DNA of 64,000 nucleotides from Manis javanica (Eukaryota; Chordata; Mammalia; Pholidota; Manidae): positions 42,229,034 to 42,293,033 of the forward strand of contig NC_133169.1 in NCBI RefSeq assembly GCF_040802235.1. The letters run 5' to 3'. Position 1 is the stretch's first letter. Every line of letters begins with the position of its first letter. Under the pieces are notes generated by a model, which did no database searches, had not been told where the DNA came from, and saw nothing but the letters and a program-made list of their open reading frames with translations. A program made the position numbers and the translations under genes. This document shows, one piece after another, positions 23,478 to 36,129 of the stretch.

Positions 23478-23491
23478 CCAAGGAGCATTTT
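23478..23491. repeat. Right target-site duplication of the L1/ERV composite
   Basis: CCAAGGAGCATTTT, identical to 15636-15649. It directly abuts the L1 5' end. Confidence 0.85.
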
Positions 23492-23564
23492 TATTGAGCT
23501 AGATAAATGATCATAAATTTCCCATGGAAAGGAATGCATAAGATAAGTTTGGAAAATGCTGTTC

Positions 23565-25412
23565 AGGAAGAGTAATTGCCAGGAGCCATGCTGCTCAAGC
23601 TGTGTAGCAGAGCTCAAGCTGGAGGAGACCCCCACAAAGCAGGGGCTTTTGCCGCTGGCTCCCTATTACCCACCTTGATCTTGTTATTCTCCATTATACT
23701 ATTGGCTTTGTTTTTGCTTGCATTGTTGTCAAGGGCTAACCTAACCTTTGCTAAGCAGCACAGAAAGGAGAAGAACATAAACTTCCCAGAAGCTTTTCAG
23801 GACAGTTTTCCTGAAGAATAGAACACGCAGAGGCCAGATGGCAATCTTGGCATAGAATACCAAAACCTGCAGTTAGCTAGTCAAACATTGACTACCCCAT
23901 CTACACCTAACTGGGAATGCCCCCGTTTTTTGTAATGCTAGTGAAATTAGTGATGAAGAGTTTTATAGGAAAATTAGAAAAATGGACCTATAGGGGAATG
24001 CTGAATAGAATAACCCTGTCTGACAATCCATCTTCTCATGTTTTCTTCTATTTGCTACTTCTATAGCTTTTCTTCTTCCTTCCTAATTACAGCCCTTTAC
24101 TAGAATTCATGCCTATATGTGAAATTATGAAATACCATAATTTTCCAAGAAGTAAAGGTACCTCAAGACAAGTGTTGGGCCTGGAAGCCACAGGGCATAA
24201 ATCTGCAAAGAAGTGAAAAGCTAACATTTTCAATGAACATTACTTCTCTCTCACTCACCAGCTTTACATCTCCCTGTATGGCCCCAGAAGATGGCTGGTT
24301 AGCCAGAGATGGGTAAGATTCCTCAAGGGAAGAACAACCTAAGACAGGCACAGTTGCAAGGGGGCCATGATGTGAGAAAATGGGGGCCAACAGAGTTGAG
24401 GCTTAGAACCTCACCCCCCAAGTTTTGAGAGAAATCTTCTGTACCTGTGGATGTTTTGTTCCCCTTGTTCAGCTTGGATTAATACCTGATTTGTAGGCAC
24501 AAACCTGATCATCTATACCTGCCTTCTTACAGTCCTAAATCATGCTTTCTATCTATATTTTGCACCTACCTACTACATCAACATTTTATTAGATTAACAT
24601 CTAAAGTATAAAAATTAAATGAATAATCATATATCATATTTGACTTGATTGTTTATAGTTTAAGGTTTGTAGTTAAAACAGAAACAGTTTTATGATATGA
24701 ATTCCCTTGCATTGTTCACCATGTAAGAACTTGTTTAGTCCCTGCAGTAGTAGAGTCATGGAGACCTGTGTAGCATATGTCAGGGAGATTTTGGTATCCA
24801 CACAGAAGAAAGAGAAATGTAGATAAGAAAGGGGAATTTAGTTTGCTGCCTACTGTGCCCTATAAAAGGGTATAAGGTCAAGATATGAGTTGATGATTTT
24901 AGATTGATTATAAATTGATTAAAGCCTCTAAGAATATTTTTGTGGGAAAGAATCCTAGCTAACTGTGGCAGTAGATGACCTGTATTTCACCCTGAGCTGA
25001 TAGACTCCATAGTCACTGCTACATACTGCATGCTCCTGTGGTCACATGCACAACTTGGAAACTGTGTTGCATAGAAACATAAAACATAAAAGAGTACATG
25101 TTGACAGGAAAGGTTTCAGTCAAGGAACAGAGAATTATCACCTGTCTAACACTTGACCAACCATGAATAGATTAGAAAGAAGAAGAAAGAAAAAAGCTTG
25201 CCTATACCTATTAATCAACTGCCTTTACTAATTAATCAACAGAACAATAAAAAATAATCATATCCTTGTGCAAAATGGTATAAATAAAGCTGTCTTCAGC
25301 ACTTTGTCGAAAGACCTCCTCCAACTGACTCCGTGTCCTGTCTCTTCATACGCCAACTCCGTCCTGCACCTTTGCGCATCCCACTCCTAGGCTGGAGCTG
25401 GACTCCCGCAAG
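23565..25412 (+). mobile_element. ERV 3' region and LTR, opposite orientation to the composite
   Basis: From about 24030 to 24735 this is the reverse complement of the composite's env-downstream/U3 segment at about 16560-15840 (shared TTCTATAGCTTTTCTTCTTCC, CCACAGGGCATAAATCTGC, CACCATGTAAGAACTTG). It then diverges into a different LTR body containing ATGGTATAAATAAAGC (about 25275), a GC-rich downstream leader and an apparent CCGCA end near 25412. An 81-residue frame at 23576-23821 has one hydrophobic segment and no recognised domain. This appears to be the 3' end of a relative of the retrovirus that donated the transduced segment. Confidence 0.6.
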
Positions 25413-27109
25413 TAAGAAAGGGGGATGTGCTCTAACACACACTAAAAATATTGCAAAAACTGTAATAAGAGAGTGAAGTATTCTTAGCTGCATTAAGAGC
25501 ATAAGGGAATGGGAGCGCAGTGTCAGGTAAGGAAAGGGAGAGAGAAGGAAGAGGAGGGTCCAGGTGTTCCCGACGGGACGTTGTTCAGGCAGAGGAGCTG
25601 GACGTGACTACGGAAGGGTGGGCCATCCTATAAGATTGGTTTGGGGAGCGTATCTGGCTTTCTCTGGTTGGTCCTAAAATCAAAATGGGGCAAAAAATTT
25701 GGAAACAGGTAGTTACTGACCAAGTCCTGGCCCTGCTGCTGATGCTGCAGGGGCTATGGTCTGACTCCCTGGGCTGGCTGCTTGGGAGGTTGGAGTCAGA
25801 GCTCTGTTTTCATCTGGAGTCTGGCCATAGTCTGTTGTTACATTTAGTCTCAAATATGAATGAGTCTTTGCTCAAATGCATATCATCAATTGGCTCTTCA
25901 TTAAGAAACCTTCATTGAAAAGTTATGCTTTGTACAGTTAGAAGGTTGAACATTGTAAGTCAGGAATCTGGAGACAGGGGAGATGACAGGACTCACACAA
26001 AGTTTGCTTGATTGGGTAGTAAAGGACCCAAATTAATAATTCATTAACTTAATAAAGAAATAAATAACTGTCACTGAGGAGTGAGACAGAATAATAAGGA
26101 ATACAAAGAAAAGATGTTCAAGAGCAATAAATCCTAAATAATGGGTTTCACAAATTTATTAAACCTAACATGTAGCAATGCCTGAATTACTTATGGTCAA
26201 CCAGTATATGTAAAAACTGTCTTCTAGTTCAAAGTATCTATGGTCATTGTTAATTTCTTTGGTATTGTCCAGTTCTTTAAAACGGTCAAGGAGCTGCCAC
26301 GTAAAGGTAAACTCACAACAGCTAACAGTGAGGAACATACGATAAAAGCTCACTTGGTGGTCGCTATCGTACTGTCTAACATGATCTTTGTGAGTAATTA
26401 CTTTGGTTTTTATTGTTAAAGTACTAGTTTTAAAGTTGAGAAAACTGAAACACAATGAAGCTAGAGAAGCTGTCCCAAGTGGAGCTATGATGATCAATTC
26501 AATGTCCAACCCCAGAGGCATGGACTTTGGACTTTCTATTTTAAGAGACATTTTTTTTCCCACAGGTCTCTATGGTATCTGTTTGGCACGTTCAAGTAAA
26601 TGGTATTTTAATTAATTTTCAAATAGAAATCACTGGTCAAAGTCTTTGCTAAAATATGCTAGTATGAAATAATTCTATCCTAACTGTGTAAGGTATATGA
26701 ATATATTTATCATTTTCCAAACTCAGTTTTAAAATGGATTTGTGATTACTTAAAAGTGGAAAGTAAATTGAATATCCATTACCATATTAGGAATGGCATT
26801 TTCAGATTTCACTTTCAATTACATTGCTTGATTTGTCAGATGCCATGGACAAACAATATTTGTTTCAAGCATGCAATGATTATACCCCATATTTGAAAAC
26901 CTGTATATATTGCTATACATTTAAGTATTTTCAGTATTAAGTCTAAGATGGTCTATATGGGACTCTATGCATATGACTCAACAAGATTTTAAAAATTGGA
27001 AAAATAGTTTGATTTACTGATTTTGGATTAATAACCTTATAGTTTTACAAATTACCTAGTAGGTTGATCTTTATTATAAGAAAGAGTTCAAGTTTTTGAC
27101 AATCTGCTG
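25413..27109. other. Intergenic; possible MIR SINE relic at ~26400-26540
   Basis: A degraded stretch with TTGAGAAAACTGAAACACAATGAAG resembles the conserved core flank of a MIR element. The short frames at 25685-25918 (starting MGQKIWKQ) and 26165-26563 have no recognised family. The first follows the LTR and could be imagined as gag, but nothing beyond the MGQ start supports it. Confidence 0.35.
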
Positions 27110-29085
27110 ACTGGCAGCAGAATAAGAAAAGAATTAGAAAAAGTAAGGATGCCTTAAGAGATATTTTGGACAACACCAAGTTGAGTAACATTCATATTAC
27201 AGGGGTCTTACAGGGTGAAGAGAGAGAAAGGGCTGCAAAAATAATTTCAGGAAATAATGAATGATTCAAGTGGGATGTATTAAGTTCTGCCCTAATCTGG
27301 GGAAGGAATCAGGCACCCAGGTACAGGATGGCCAGAGAGCTTCAAAAAGGATGATGCCAAATATATGCACACCAAGGTACATTATAATTAAATGGCACAA
27401 GTTGAAGAAAAAAATGAAATATGGAAAATTACAAGAGAAAACAGCATGTCACATACAGCGGAAACCCCATAAATCTATAAGCAGATATTTCAGCAGAAAC
27501 TTTACAGGCCAAAAGGAACAGCATTACATATTCAAAGTGCTGAAAGGAAGCAAACAAACGAGCTCCCAATCAAAAATTCTCTACCCAGCAAGACGAATAT
27601 TCAGGATTAAAGAGCGATTAAGAGCATTTAAAGTTGTCAAAAGTTAAAGAGGTAGATCACTACTAAAAGCCCTATGTGAAATTTTAGAGGAACTTCATTA
27701 AGTGAATAAGAACAGAAATTAGTTAATGATATGAAAACATACAAAAGTACCAACCTCCCTGTAATAGATAACTAGGGGATAAGGTAGTGAATAAATCATT
27801 TACAAAGTAAGCATGACAGTTAAAAGGCAAAAGTAGGACATTTATCTAAAGTTTCAAAAATTAGTTAAAGGAAGCATTGCATAAAAAGATGAAAAATGCA
27901 TCATTAAAATATAAAATGGGAGGAGTATAAAGGTAACATGCTGGAATAGGTTTAAATTCAGTGTTTGTAAGTTTAAAACAGACTGTTATTTACATTGAAT
28001 ATTTTATGTGAACCTCACCTTAACCACAGAGAACAGAAACTTAACAGCAAATACAGAAATGAAAATTAGAAAGGAGTCTATACGTAACAAGGAAGGTCAT
28101 CAAACCACAGTGTTTTGTAACAGTGGAAGAGACAGAGATGATCTACAAAAACAACCACAAAAAGGGGGAACAATAGTGACAATATTTGATATCTTGATCT
28201 GAGAGATGGTTACATGAGTGTATAAACACATCAAATTTATGGAATTAAACACTAAAATTTGTGTATTTTATTGTATGTACCTTAATATAAATAATTTTAA
28301 AAAATAAATAAAAGCCATTGATTCTGGGGAAAAAAATAGCCACAAAACAATGAACAGTGTGAATAAGTATATACTATTCATTATTGCTTTATTGTTTTAA
28401 ATGTAAATGGACTAAGTTTGCCAATCAAAAAACAGGGAGTGTTTGAATGGATAAAAACACAGTAACCATCTCTATGGTGACTGCAAGAGACTCACTTGAG
28501 AAGTAAGGACATACATGCATCCCTACATTTTTTCCTGCATTATTTACAATAGCCAAGATATGGGAGCTACCAAAATGCCCTGCAATAGATGAATGGATGA
28601 AGAAGTGGTCCATATACACAATGGAATATCATTCAGCCATAAAAAAGAAAGAAACCCTGTTATTTGCAACAACATGGTTTGATCTAGCAGGTATTATGCT
28701 AAACGGAATCAGCTAGGCAGAGAATGACAAATACCATGTGATTTCACTTACATGTAGGATTTAAAAACAAAACAAAATGAAATGAAAACAGCAGTAGACT
28801 CACAAATAATGACAAGTGACTGGTAGTGAACAAAGGGGAAGGGTTGGCATGGATGCGTGGGTGGGGTGGGTGAAGGGGATAAGGAGGCAGAAAATCTCAA
28901 TCACAGTATAAGTTGGTATTGGGGATGGAAAAGCAGTATGTAACACCTTTTTATGTTGGCAGATAGTAACTGCACTCTTTGGGGTGACAATTTAATAATG
29001 TGTGTAATTGTTCAATCACAAATTTCTATACTTGAAACTAACATAAGATTGTATATTAACTAAACCTCAATGAAATAAAATAAAA
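27110..29085 (+). mobile_element. Ancient L1 with internal deletion
   Basis: An ORF1 remnant lies at about 27110-27650 (frames with KGSKQTSSQSKILYPARRIFRIKE). The ORF2 start lies at about 28390-28500 (VLNVNGLSLPIKKQGVFEW). It jumps near 28510 directly to the ORF2 C-terminus (about 28520-28750) and then to an old-type 3' UTR ending TTGTATATTAACTAAACCTC. About 3 kb of ORF2 is missing. The element is far more diverged than the young copies. Confidence 0.8.
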
Positions 29086-29275
29086 GATTCATAGAGATTT
29101 AAGTACAGCATAGGGAATATAGTCAGTGATGTTATAATTTATTTGTCTGGTGACACGTGGTAACCACAGTTTTTTTTGAACATGTAGTGATGCATATGTT
29201 TGTCAAATCACTCACTATGTTGTACATATGAAACCAACACAGTATTGTATACTAGCTAAATTTTAATTTAAAAAA
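29086..29275 (+). mobile_element. Second ancient L1 3' UTR fragment
   Basis: It carries the old-L1 3' motifs TACAGCATAGGGAATATAGTC and GTTGTACATATGAAACC followed by an A-rich end. It directly follows the preceding L1, either as a separate insertion or a duplicated tail. Confidence 0.55.
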
Positions 29276-31800
29276 TGCACTTCTCTGAAGATTCAGAACC
29301 ACTCCAAAACATAGCCAAAAGACATAGACAGCCTCCCCCGATATCTGGCAGAGTCAGTAGGATGTTACCTGTAGATGGGGTGTAGCTCACATTTCTCTCT
29401 GGCCATATAATAAAGCCTCCACTTGACAGCTGTCCTCCTGCATGGGCAAGAGACAGCAGCCGGCGTCCGTGGCAGGAGGAAAAGAAAGACAAATCCTCAG
29501 AGCCACAGGAAAGGTGTGGCTGTATATGAAAGAGGAAGGGCCTGCAGAGCGCGTGGGCGCCCCCGAGTCACAGGGACGGGAGCCACAATGCACAGAACTT
29601 TTAAGGCAGAGATCCAGAAGAGCGGACTTGGATAACAGGTGTTAGCCTGTGCCGTCCTCTTCTAGTTTTCCCAGGATCCTCTCTGCAGACTCTCCAGTGG
29701 GGTGTCCCGGCCATTCCTGTTGGGGTGCCAGAAACAGAAGAAAGTGCATTTCCCTTCCACCTTGAAGTGCTTGATGGGAACCTCTGTAACAAGATGATTT
29801 CGTACACGTTTATTTAATGTAAGTTTCCCTCCATGGAAAAAGAAGACCCAAAGAAATGGTGAAACCTGAGAGTCCTTATGCTCGGTTAGATGAAGAGGAG
29901 GATACTGTGGAGAGGCGGGATGGGACAAAAGTTTGAGCTGACCGCACACTGGGAAGGACTTCGTGAGGCTGGTTTAACAGTTTCCTCCTGGTCTCTGGGG
30001 ATAAAGAGGCTGATGGTTACCAAGGGGGAAGGGTTGGCATGGGTGGGTGGGTGTGGGATATATATCTCTGGGTATAGAGAGGGCACCTTCTCACATAAGT
30101 GTTTCATCATCTGCTTCATAGGAAGATCAGAAATTCCTTCCTGCCCTTGTCATTTCCTGAATTCCTTTGGTTTTAAAATCCAGAATGCCCAGTCGTCACC
30201 GTCACGTGAGAACCTCGTTCCCTCACAGCGCTCCTCCTGCCGTCGGGGTGCCCACTGCGGATCACTGCTTGGATTTAGCATGATATAGATGATTAAACAT
30301 TGTGACTTTTCTAACTGTATCTTTGCTTCTCTATTTACCAGCTGCCACTCTTTTGAAGGAAAAATAACAATTTTTTCATCAGTGTTTTCTCTAGTAATAA
30401 AACATTATAGACAGTGAGGGAACTGAATTATCTCCAGGGATTTTCATAAAGAATTCAAATTCTGAAATATTTAAACCAGTTCTATCTTATCACAACAAAT
30501 TTAATTGAGGACAACCCAATAATCTTTTCTGTGGTGACAATCTCCTTGACAGTAATCTTGACACATGGTGAACCTTCACATGAAATTAATTATATTTAGC
30601 ATATATGTCTTTTTTTTAAGGAAAAAGAAAAAATAATTTTGGTTTTTTTTCCTATTGACTATAGGAAATATTAAGGATAATTTTATATGTAAGAGAAACA
30701 AAAAGTTTATTTTATCTTATATTTTTACAATATCTAGTATTGGTATGGTAAGAATCAAAAGTTGTCAGAGGGTATTTGGGAACATGTTTAATGATGTCAC
30801 ATGAATGAGAAACAATGCAGAATCATACATTAAAGCCAAGTGACAATGAAACAAACACTGGTATCACATTGCAGGAAAACATAACATGATTGAAACAGGG
30901 TATTTTTTTATCTTAAGGACAGAACAAAGTCAATATAAATTCAAGAAAGTTACTTGATAACACATAAAATACATGGATTACATTTTGCATAATAAAAAAT
31001 CTTTCACATCATAGTAATAATTAGCAAGTAGTACATCTTCAGTTGAACTACTTCCATAATTTTAACACATATCCTATCTTCTTTTCAGACCTAGATTAGA
31101 TACATTATCCATGGCTCAAGTAGAGGTAAAAGGCTTTCTGAATTATAGACAAGCAAATGCTCAGACACACACACAGCTTCAGACCTCTGCCTGGTGTCTT
31201 CCAGGAAATAATATTCACCAGGGAGGGCACTATGTATCTTTGAGAAATGGATCACCTTCCTCCAGGGTGTTGTCTCTGCTTCAGGTGTCCCTCCAAAGGA
31301 CTGTTTATTGATAGGGGCACAATCCTAAAATGGCCCTGAGCTCACCATGTTAATTTTGCCTGCTTTTTGTTCTGCTTCAGCACTAGACAGTCAGATCCTT
31401 CAGGAAAGTCAGGAGTACATTCATCTTCGTAGATCAAATGCTTCATGTACTGTCCTCATTGAAGCACCCCAATATTTTTTTTGTTTTCAGTTAATGAAAT
31501 AGAGAAAATGAGTTGTAAGATGACAAAAATCAAAACTTATAAAAAGAGAAACAACTCTTCCAGAGCTGTGCTGAAAAGGGAGAAACAATTTCTTACGAAT
31601 CACCAACTGAGCACATGCCCCCCATGTGTCAGCCTGACGGGATTCAATTATCTGAACTTTGCAACAGTCATTCAGGCTTTTGAGCACTTAGGACACTGTG
31701 TTCTTTCCTCAGTCTTTCCCAAATTTATGAATAAGTTAAATGATGAGAAAAAATGTCCAGCGATCTGAAAGCGCTCTGTCCCTGGGGATGTTTGGATGTA
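29276..31800. other. Intergenic; locally GC-rich, no gene recognised
   Basis: 29290-30290 is clearly more GC- and CpG-rich than its surroundings and could contain a diverged LTR (AATAAAGCC near 29408, GGTGCCAGAAACAG near 29725), but I cannot place its ends. A short G-rich L1 3'-UTR-like patch occurs at about 30010-30065. The remainder is AT-rich and featureless. Confidence 0.35.
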
Positions 31801-32744
31801 TTACATGAAGTGAGAGTCTTGGCCAGATGTCTTAGGCAGCAATCCCAGCAGAGCCAACTTCATGTCCTTGTTCCTGGGGCTGTAGATTACAGGGTTCACT
31901 GTTGGAGGTACCACAGTGTAGATCACAGAAAGCAAGCCTCTCAATAACTGATGGTGAGTTTGAAGGTGCTTTGAGATAAACAAAACAGGCAGTTGTCATA
32001 AAAAGGGTGACAACAATGAGATGGGGAAGGCATGTGGAAAAAGCTCCAGACTGACCTTTTGTGGTAGGAATCTTCAGCACACTAGAGAAAATATAAATGT
32101 AAGAGATCATGATACAGATGAAACAAGACATGCCTAAACAGGTACCTAGTCCAATACTCACATAAACTATCATTCGTGTTTCAGAGCAGGACAACCTTAG
32201 TAATGAGGAGACATCACAGACAAACTGTGGAATCACACTGGAGCCACAGAAGGGCATGGAAAATGTGCCAGCTGTGTACACAGCTGCAAATAACCCCCCA
32301 GTAACCCAGGACACAGCAGTCATCAGGGCACAGGTGCCACCACTCATGAGGACCTCAGTGCAGGGGATAGCAAATCGCCACAAAGCAGTCATAGGACATG
32401 GCACTGCGCACAAATATCTCACCTGCTGTAAAGGAAGTCATTAAAAGTAGCTGGAAAGCACACCCCAAAATGGAAATTGAATTGTTGTGAGTTAGGCTAT
32501 TGACAATAAATTTTGGGATTGGGGCAGACATGAGGAAGACATCCAATAAGGACAAATTCTACAGGAAGAAGTACACGGTTGTTTGTAGCTGCAGGTCTAG
32601 GGCGATGAGAGTGATGATCAGGAGGTTACTCACTAGGACAGCCAGGTAAACCACTCGGAAGAGCACACCGTGTACAATCTGGAGCTCCCAGACTTCAGAA
32701 AATCCCTAAAGAAGAAACCCTATGGCCTTTGTGGCATTGACCAC
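31801..32744 (-). pseudogene. Olfactory receptor pseudogene, OR14-like
   Basis: A complete OR reading frame is traceable but broken. The initiator reads GTG (32742-32744) followed by VNAT. There is a TAG at 32706-32708, a second at 32559-32561 within the TM2 motif, and a stop plus frameshift near 32350. A further frameshift near 31985 separates the TM6 segment from the TM7 segment, VVPPTVNPVIYSPRNKDMK. Family cues are NSLTHNNSISILGC, FSMPFCGSSVIPQFVCDV and GAFSTCLPHLIVV, typical of OR14 receptors. DRY reads DCF. With this many lesions it is a fixed pseudogene, on the same strand as the intact OR 28 kb away. Confidence 0.88.
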
Positions 32745-35700
32745 ATGCTGGATTCTCTTCACTACCCGTCAAGAGAAGGAGATATGCAAAGAAACATTAA
32801 TTTACAGGAACCATACTGATATACAGAATCATTTCATTGAAGAAGAGGCATAGATCCACCTTAAATGCCTCTGAAGAGTACTGAAAAGTTCATTTTTTAA
32901 GATAAAAGGATTCCATGAATGATATATGAAGTCCATAAGTTGTTATATGAGTTACACCTCACCCTGTAGCCTCTGCTATAACTTCCTACCAGATAAATAC
33001 AATAAATTATAATTTATTATAATTTAATGAATTTTTCCCAACCCAATTAGTGCTGCAATAATATTGTGCTGCTATTAATTAGAAATTCGTTTGCTTTCAG
33101 AAAGCAATCTAAAGGCCTTTAACTGTAGGATTTTTATGTTATCATCCCTAATTATCTAAGAGGTGTAAATTTTAAATTCTCTATTTTTCATAATAATCAT
33201 GATCTCTCATTTACGAAGCATTTAATAATCAAACATAGCCTAATAATTTATTCTTACCTTATACACACAAATGAATATTAAAAATTAATTATTTGTTAAA
33301 TGTTTGCATTGGGCATTAAACTGGCAGAGACAAATTTTTTAAAAGGTAGCTTGCTATGAATGGAAGGAGAAAATTAATAAACATACCTATAAAGAAAAAT
33401 TGCTAATAGTTTTTGTGTCATTAAAATAACACAAATGCATTATCTGACAGATTACCCTGGTGGTAGTGGAGACTGGAGGTGGGCAGTGGCTGGGGGACGA
33501 AGAATCTGAAACCCAAGTGAAGAGAAGAATGCAGGACAAAGGCAATTGAAGGAGACACTCTGGGAAGCAGAGCTGAAACAAAAGAGAAAACGCAGCCGGC
33601 ATCTGAATCACATATGGAGAATCTCTGTGTGGTGAACGTGAAGAATGCATGGTGCAGAAATGAAATAACTTTGAAGAACATTTATCACCCTATTCTAATT
33701 TTCTCCAGAAATACCCAGAGAGGGGTCAAAAGAGAAAGAAGAGTGGAGAAATCGGCTACTGCGTTTCACTGCTTTTGGTGCATTCCATAAATTTCCACAA
33801 GATTTACACATTATTATTTTATAACAGAGTATTTTAACATTTTACCAATAAAACATTGAAATTCATACCTTAAAATAATTCCAGTGCTTCAACCACTGGA
33901 CAAAGGATTACTTTATAGATGATTCTAACATGTAAATTAAAAGTGGAAATTCTGAAAAAAGAAGTATATAATTTCACCTAAAATTAATCACCTGAAATTA
34001 AAACAGACATATCTTCTTTTGGAATCTATCTGTCATCATAGGATAGAGTTGTATTTCTGTTCTTCTGTGGAAGGGCTAAAAGATGTCTACTAAGATGTGA
34101 TAGTTTCTTCAGAGAGAAAGGTGAATATTTAAGCAACCAGGAAATTCATTTGCCTCTTTTATTTTGAACTTGACATCATTTGAAACATTCTTTAGTCAAA
34201 GTGTGTACAACAAATTATTTTTAAAGTATGTGACTGATGCTTAGATTTCCCCAAAGAAGAATGTCTTAGGAGTCCTCTGAGCAGCCTTATTATGTAATTG
34301 TGTCTTACGGCCGTACAATTGTAATTGTTGGTATTTTCTGGAGGCAGACTGTTCACACCCCAGAAAACTTTCTGAAATACACTGTGAAGGATATTGTCCA
34401 GACTTTGAGAATAATAATAATAGAGTGCTTGAATATTCCCTTAATTCTGCTCATTCATAGGCTGTATGCTAGTGGTTACCACTTCATAATTGTCAATAAT
34501 CACTGGGCACTTTGGTAAATGCAAAGATTCCTGTCAAACATTGCTAATTACTGACTGAGTGGGTCATGGTGAAGTTGGAGAAAATAATTTAGTGAGTCAA
34601 ATTGTCAAAGCAGATGGATATTATGCTTTGCAAATCCTTTCTGTAGACCTAGTCATCTCATTGCCAGGCAGCCGCATCTAGGGAGGTCTCCCCCTGGGCA
34701 CTCGGTGGGACCTCAGCCTGGAGGTGGGAGTGCTGGTGACTCTGACGGAGCAGGAATTCTCAAGCAGCTCAGAGGCGGGCAGGTAAGGAAGGGATTCATT
34801 AAAGCAAGAGCAGCAGTGAACGGCAGCTGCCCTGCAGGTAGGAGACAGCAAGGAGGAGCAGAGAGGAGGAAGGACAGCTTGTTGCCCTCCTGCTTGGCCG
34901 CGGGCAGATTCCCTTGCAAGCTCCTGAAGCCAGGGTTCCCAGGTGGCCCGTTTCCACTTGGATCTGCATGGCATGGGGACTAGCCCCTACCACCCCAGGA
35001 TTTGGGGGAACCATAAAGCACAGTATGGAGGGAGATTATGCTCTGAGAAATTCCCAAAGAAGAGATTTCTAGGCAGGCTTCTAAAAGCCGATGGCACAGC
35101 TGAAGTTCTGCCTGAGTCACCCCGGTGATGCGAACTTGCAGGCCCAAATCAGAGCTCTCAAGAGCCCCTCCCTGCATATCAGGAGTACAGTGGAGACAGA
35201 ATGAAGACTTGGAAATAAAATGAAATAGCAGAGACAACAAAGACAATTGCCACTGGAAGAGGGCAGAGACAAGACGCAACAAGCTGGGCAGTAAGAAGGC
35301 TTTGTTTAAGAGCATGCACTTAGAAAGGGGTGCAGGCCACCTCAGAGAACAGGTGCGCTAAAGGGCTGGGGATTGCGGCTTTCAAAGCTTCCGAGAATGG
35401 GGCAAAGGGTGGAGGGGCATTGTGGGACGTAGGCCTGACCTGCGGTCTGATGATGTCCGTCTCCAGAGAGGGACACTGCGTCCTCATGCACAGTCAGTTT
35501 TCTAGGTAATTCTGTAAGATAAACTGAACACAGGGTGTTTACTGATCTGGTTCCCCTCCAAGGGAGTGGCTTCCCTCAAGCACTGGGACCACATCAGCTG
35601 CATGCACCCCCTTAAAATCGGGTGGGTTACTGTCTCATTACCAAAGAATATCTCAGGAATCTTACCTCTTAACTCTCTGGTTTTCAAAATGGACTCTCAG

Positions 35701-36129
35701 CCATAAGAAGGGGTCCCTCTTGTTCTTACTATACTGTTTCTATCTTGGCGTTTTCATCAGTCAGGAACATTTTCATGGTGCTTCTCCCATGCCCCTTAGC
35801 TAACTCAGCCTAACATAAAAGTCAAAAGACATTTTATTCTTCATCTGGTTAAGGCCTTCATTGTAGAGTAAAGCAACTGGAATTAATTTTAAAGATATGG
35901 AATATGGAAATGAGATTTTATTTGTGCATTCATTTTTTTGCTTTGGCTTTTAATAAGTCTTAATAACATCACTCACTTTTAGCTTGTTTCTTTGAAAATA
36001 ATTTTGGCTACTCAAGACATAGTTGTCAATATGCCATTCATCTACTGCATAGTTCCAGGAAAATATTTTAAACAATAAAGCTTATCAATCTTACATGGAG
36101 AATTAATAATATCAATTATGCAGTAGAAA
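32745..36129. other. Intergenic; GC-rich stretch at ~34650-35480
   Basis: No gene is recognised. 34650-35480 is GC-rich, with overlapping open frames on both strands and no domain. An old LTR or non-autonomous ERV is possible (AATAAAATGAAATAGC near 35215), but I see no paired ends. The remainder is AT-rich, with a short TTATAATTTATTATAATTTA repeat near 33005. Confidence 0.35.

Noticed and set aside
25685-25918. Frame starting MGQKIWKQ as a retroviral gag
   Set aside because: Only the MGQ start is suggestive. No matrix or capsid motif follows and it stops after 77 codons.
34650-35480. CpG island with a first exon
   Set aside because: GC-rich with overlapping frames, but no domain, no clear splice structure and moderate CpG. 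A diverged LTR is as likely.
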